Assembly (NCBI GenBank): GCA_025331565.1
Contig: JAFREQ010000043.1
Coordinates: 1,736,001-1,800,000 of the forward strand
Reading direction: 5' to 3'
Origin: Holacanthus passer
Taxonomy: Eukaryota > Chordata > Actinopteri > Pomacanthidae
Length of the DNA stretch: 64,000 bases
A model generated the notes under the pieces. It did not search any database and was not told the DNA's origin. It saw only the letters and a program-made list of their open reading frames with translations. This document shows positions 60,679-64,000 of this stretch, piece after piece; position 1 is the first letter of the stretch, and the number at the start of each line of letters is the position of its first letter. The translations under genes and the position numbers were made by a program.

Positions 60679-61670
60679 CAGTATGCAAAGCGCAGTCAAG
60701 TGTTCCCACACAGGAGCAAGACTTAGTCTGGTTTTTGTCACAGTGAATCTGGCCATGCTCGATCACGCTCTGACAATGCACGCCACTCAAACCGGAGACT
60801 GCAGATGGAAATCATACCTGCCACCTTCAGACGGCTGCTAAAGGAGTTAATCAGCTGAAATTGAAGGGCTTGATACATGCAAGCTGTTTTGGAAGACGGT
60901 CTCTGGCATCAGTGCCATGATCAGAATAAAACTTTGAAAAGCAGATCAAGAAAATGAAATATCAATGCAAACATAAATAATCTTTTTTGGAAATTACATT
61001 TTTTATAGTGGTATTTATAGTGACGTTTGTTGTATTTTCAAGTGCTCCCACAGACAGTGTTGCATTGTGGGTTGTGTGCAGTCTTAATGTTGCTAGGACA
61101 GTGAGTTTCTTTAAGTCCATTTATAGTGCAGCTTTTAGGGTTACACAGCCCACATAGTGTTTAAGAAGCCCATGTTGACCTACTTGAGTTTCTGATGATG
61201 CGTAATGTGTCCTAAATAAATTATAAAGCATGAAGTAAATTAAAGTAAAAAGTGTATTGAAAGTGTCTCCAGACATCTTTACTGCACGGAAAATCAGCTG
61301 AAAAGTTTGGGGTTTTTTTGCCACTTTTTCACTTTTACGAGAGAAAATCTTATTCTCGTTTCTTGTTCTTCTTTTTACAAAAACAGGTGTTGGAAGTCGT
61401 CTTATAATCACGGCCATTACAATAAAAAATGCATTTGTGTAAAGAGGTTTACGTGGGCGCGCCTCCTCAAATGAAAGCGCCGGCTGTCCGTGCGTAGCCA
61501 ATTGTCACCAAAAAAAAAAAAAATACCTCTATGAAAAATACTACTTCACCTGCATGAAAACAGAGCCCGAGAATGAAATTCACTGCTCAGTGATCTGACT
61601 GGCTCAGTATAGGTTAAATAAAGGAGGCTAATTATGTGGATGATGAGCCGTTTTTTTCAGCTACGTGTGT

Positions 61671-61708
61671 GAGCGAGCGGGCGAGCGAGCGAGTGAGTGA
61701 GTGTGTGC
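61671..61708 (+). repeat. (GAGC)n / (GAGT)n tetranucleotide microsatellite
   Basis: GAGCGAGCGGGCGAGCGAGC, then GAGTGAGTGAGTG. Confidence 0.9.
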
Positions 61709-62179
61709 GAGGAACAAAGTGAGCGTCTGTGTGTATAAAGGCTTTAGGCTAATCCTGTTGTATTCCACTGGATCAAAGTTGGTTTTTAAGCTCTATTTGT
61801 AAAAAGTGTGATCCAGCTAATGGACTAATGTCTCAACGCGCACTCTAACGCTCACACACCTAGACCTAACAGCTCTTGAAATGTTTGCGTTTACATCTCA
61901 ACACACTGCATTTATATCTGTGTGTCTTTGTGTATGTGTATTTTTATGTGTGTATGTATTCCCACAGGACCGAAAATGACAAAGAGGGAATCATCCAGCC
62001 TGGTGGTTGGAGTGGGGTGGTTGTGTACTGACATGCTCCACTGTACACACCACCAATAATCTCTCTCATACACACATCGAACACGCGCGTACACGCTTAT
62101 GCGTGTATACACGCACATACAGCAGGAGGCTGTCAAGTAGAGCGGTGGTGTTCTGTTCAGTTTCCTCAAGCATGTGACA

Positions 62180-62330
62180 GCTCCGAGACAGGAGGAGGGC
62201 GATAAGGACGGATAGGAGAAGGAAGGAGGTGGAGAGCTAGTGGATGGAGAGGAAGGCTGCCTGAGAGCATAATGAAAGAGAAAAGAGATGGTAAAAGGCA
62301 GAGAGGAGCTTAAAGACACAGGAGAGGATG
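62180..62330 (+). repeat. Purine-rich tract
   Basis: G/A-rich with few breaks, between two unique segments. Confidence 0.75.
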
Positions 62331-63079
62331 GCAGCAGGGCAGAGACACATCTTGTCTTGTGTTCTCCAGTACAAAGGATTGGGACTGAAACAATAACTGA
62401 GGTTAAAGTGCTGACTTTTGGTTTGAAAGGTGGAAGCATTCACATCCATACTGGGTGAACAGTGTTGGAAATATACAGTCCCCCAACTATAGGTCAACGC
62501 AGCAGGGCAGTTATCCTGAACATATAGACAAGGGCTTGAAGGAAATCGTATTAGCGCTAGTTCATGATGTATATGTTGACAAAGATGGTTTTAAGGTAGT
62601 TCAGAAACCACTGTAATCACCATTACATTAATGTGGTATGAATGTGACTATCGGCTTTATCAGATTTGTAAAACTCAAATATCAACAGCCTCAGAAGTCA
62701 CCTGACCTCTCGACACCTCCTCAGATCTAAACAACAGAATAGGTTGTTTGCCAATGACTCCCAAAATGACATACTATATATGACTGTTGGAGAGTACCAG
62801 TGGCAGATGGGCTGGACCTTCGTCATCATGTGGTTGTCGTCCATTGCAGAGGTTAGATTTAGCCACCAAAATTACATGGTGAGGTTGATTTGACCCATAA
62901 AATTGGGGGAGTGTGTATAAAAGGGTCTACATGCAAAGATGTGCAAGAAAGAGGAGAGATATCCACTCTGAGATATTTGTGACCTCTGACAGACAAGTAC
63001 AGAAAACTGCTTACCCTAAACTCTGGACTAGAAGCTAATTCTCAGCCCTTCAGATTACAATCTGTTTGAAAATCCACAA

Positions 63080-64000
63080 ACTCCTTAAGTCCTGGAGTCC
63101 TCTCCATGCAACCTTGTCAGGAACCTTGGATGTACTCAGAAATCCATATTCCCCAATGCATCGTAGACCTGTTGTCCCCCCACAGCTCCACCGGCCCAAG
63201 TGTCTATAGCCTAATTCCCAGCCTGGACTTCTCCATGCAGTATACAGCAATTTATCATGCCATTACCCTCTTCCATAGGACAAGGAGCCTAGTTGTCCAA
63301 GGCAGGCATCACCAGTGCCTTCAACGTCCTTCCCATCCACCCTCATTGCTGGCTTTTTCTTTCATTCTGAAAGGACGGATTTCCTTACTCATTTCAAATT
63401 TCCTTCTGACCCACATATGCACCAAAGGCCAACTTCTTTCACTTCCACCTCAACTACGCTATTTGTATCATCTCTCAAGGTCAGTCCTTTTTTCCATTGC
63501 CCCATCTGTCCACGACCATGTTGATGAAACTTTCCATTCCCTTCATTTGACATCCAGGCCCACTCTAGCTTCATCATATTCACCAGTTCCATTCTCATGA
63601 TTAAATCTTCCACCATACAGGTCTACATTAGTGGATTTACAGTCTTCATAAACCTGTCCTCATGTCCTACACCACATTGTTGCCTCTCACCGCATTAGAA
63701 CTCTCAACTCAGCGCTTCATTGCTTCTACCCTCAACTACCATCCATCTCGACATGCAACAATATCTGACATTAAATTTCATCTCATCTACCACCTGAAAT
63801 GCAGCAAGGCCAACCAGTCTGGTCTACCTCAACCCATTTACCTTTTTTGACTACACTCCTACCTAAGTCCATAGAAAACTACCCGTGACTACATAAACTC
63901 AAGACTAGCCAGTCAAGCTTCCCCCCAAGACCCCTGTTCATCTCAGGTAAAGTGGTCACACATTTCTGTTTTCATCACCACTTTCACCAAAACCTTATCC
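63080..64000 (+). pseudogene. Decayed Ty3/Gypsy-type pol relic, truncated by the window end
   Basis: Reading + frames with shifts, the segment at about 63150-63260 keeps the spacing of the Gypsy pre-RT block (I-x-D-L-L, then Y-S-L, then M-x-x-Y). The segment at about 63345-63370 gives AGFFF, followed by remnants of the K-K-D-G region. At about 63428-63480 A-N-F-F, H-L-N-Y-A and I-I stand at the positions of the F-T-K-L-D-L-R-N-A-Y motif. Catalytic residues are lost and there are several stops and shifts, so it is dead. A longer frame (63106-63600) covers part of it by chance. The strand is strongly C-rich and G-poor. No LTR was seen. The assignment rests on motif order by eye. Confidence 0.55.

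Larger units (their letters stand above)
34250..64000 (+). other. Presumed AT-AC intron of the Cav3 gene, running past the window end
   Basis: From the U12 donor to the end no segment reads as the next Cav3 exon (Trp-Phe-Glu and the S1 helix). No good U12 branch site (TTCCTTAAC type) followed shortly by AC and such an exon was found by eye. The intron would thus be at least 29.7 kb. It holds only repeats, transposon relics, purine tracts and isolated motifs, listed separately. A small exon missed by eye is possible. Confidence 0.55.

Overview
The window looks like non-repeat-masked nuclear DNA of a teleost fish, probably a percomorph. The support is the very dense (CA)n/(GT)n microsatellites, a teleost-type tRNA-derived SINE head, several fish-type retroposon tails, hAT and Ty3/Gypsy relics, and one exon of a vertebrate ion-channel gene split by introns. 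There is no prokaryotic signal: no operons, no rRNA, no tRNA gene and no CRISPR. Nearly all open frames of 60-240 codons here are chance frames or run through microsatellites.

One cellular gene is recognisable, on the + strand. A CpG-rich promoter-like block and a probable non-coding first exon lie at about 32.1-32.67 kb. A 1.1 kb intron ends in a strong pyrimidine tract and AG at 33765-33766. The exon at 33767-34249 carries a start codon at 33791, an acidic N-terminus, and then the segment that precedes transmembrane helix S1 of domain I in T-type (Cav3) calcium channel alpha-1 subunits. cacna1h is the best paralogue guess. The exon ends at a perfect U12-type AT-AC donor (ATATCCTTT at 34250), as expected for the minor-spliceosome introns conserved in voltage-gated cation-channel genes. 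The start codon and the Cav3 core are in different frames, so the exon as given contains a net one-base frame discontinuity. The rest of the window (34250-64000) then reads as one intron of at least 29.7 kb, with no further exon recognised.

Layout: 1-1.7 kb nothing recognised; 1.7-2.2 kb a broken hAT transposase relic (-); 2.56-2.7 kb a retroposon 3' tail; 2.7-13.7 kb non-coding with microsatellites and one CpG-rich patch (11.83-12.04 kb); 13.8-14.1 kb a fold-back-like element holding a 17-bp telomere-like tandem repeat; 14-32 kb non-coding with a SINE (19.66 kb), a splice-bounded 66-nt candidate exon (23.45 kb) and an opposite-strand copy of the 2.6 kb retroposon tail (27.84 kb); 32.1-34.25 kb the gene start; 34.25-63 kb intron with two inverted copies of a roughly 240-bp dispersed repeat (40.2 and 53.75 kb), an unidentified coding-like minus-strand block (35.7-37.5 kb), many (GT)n tracts and several purine-rich tracts; 63.08-64 kb a decayed Ty3/Gypsy pol relic running off the end.

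All identifications were made by eye. Exon ends, the 5' UTR and the regulatory motifs are predictions. The Cav3 exon, the AT-AC donor, the hAT relic and the tandem repeats are the best supported.
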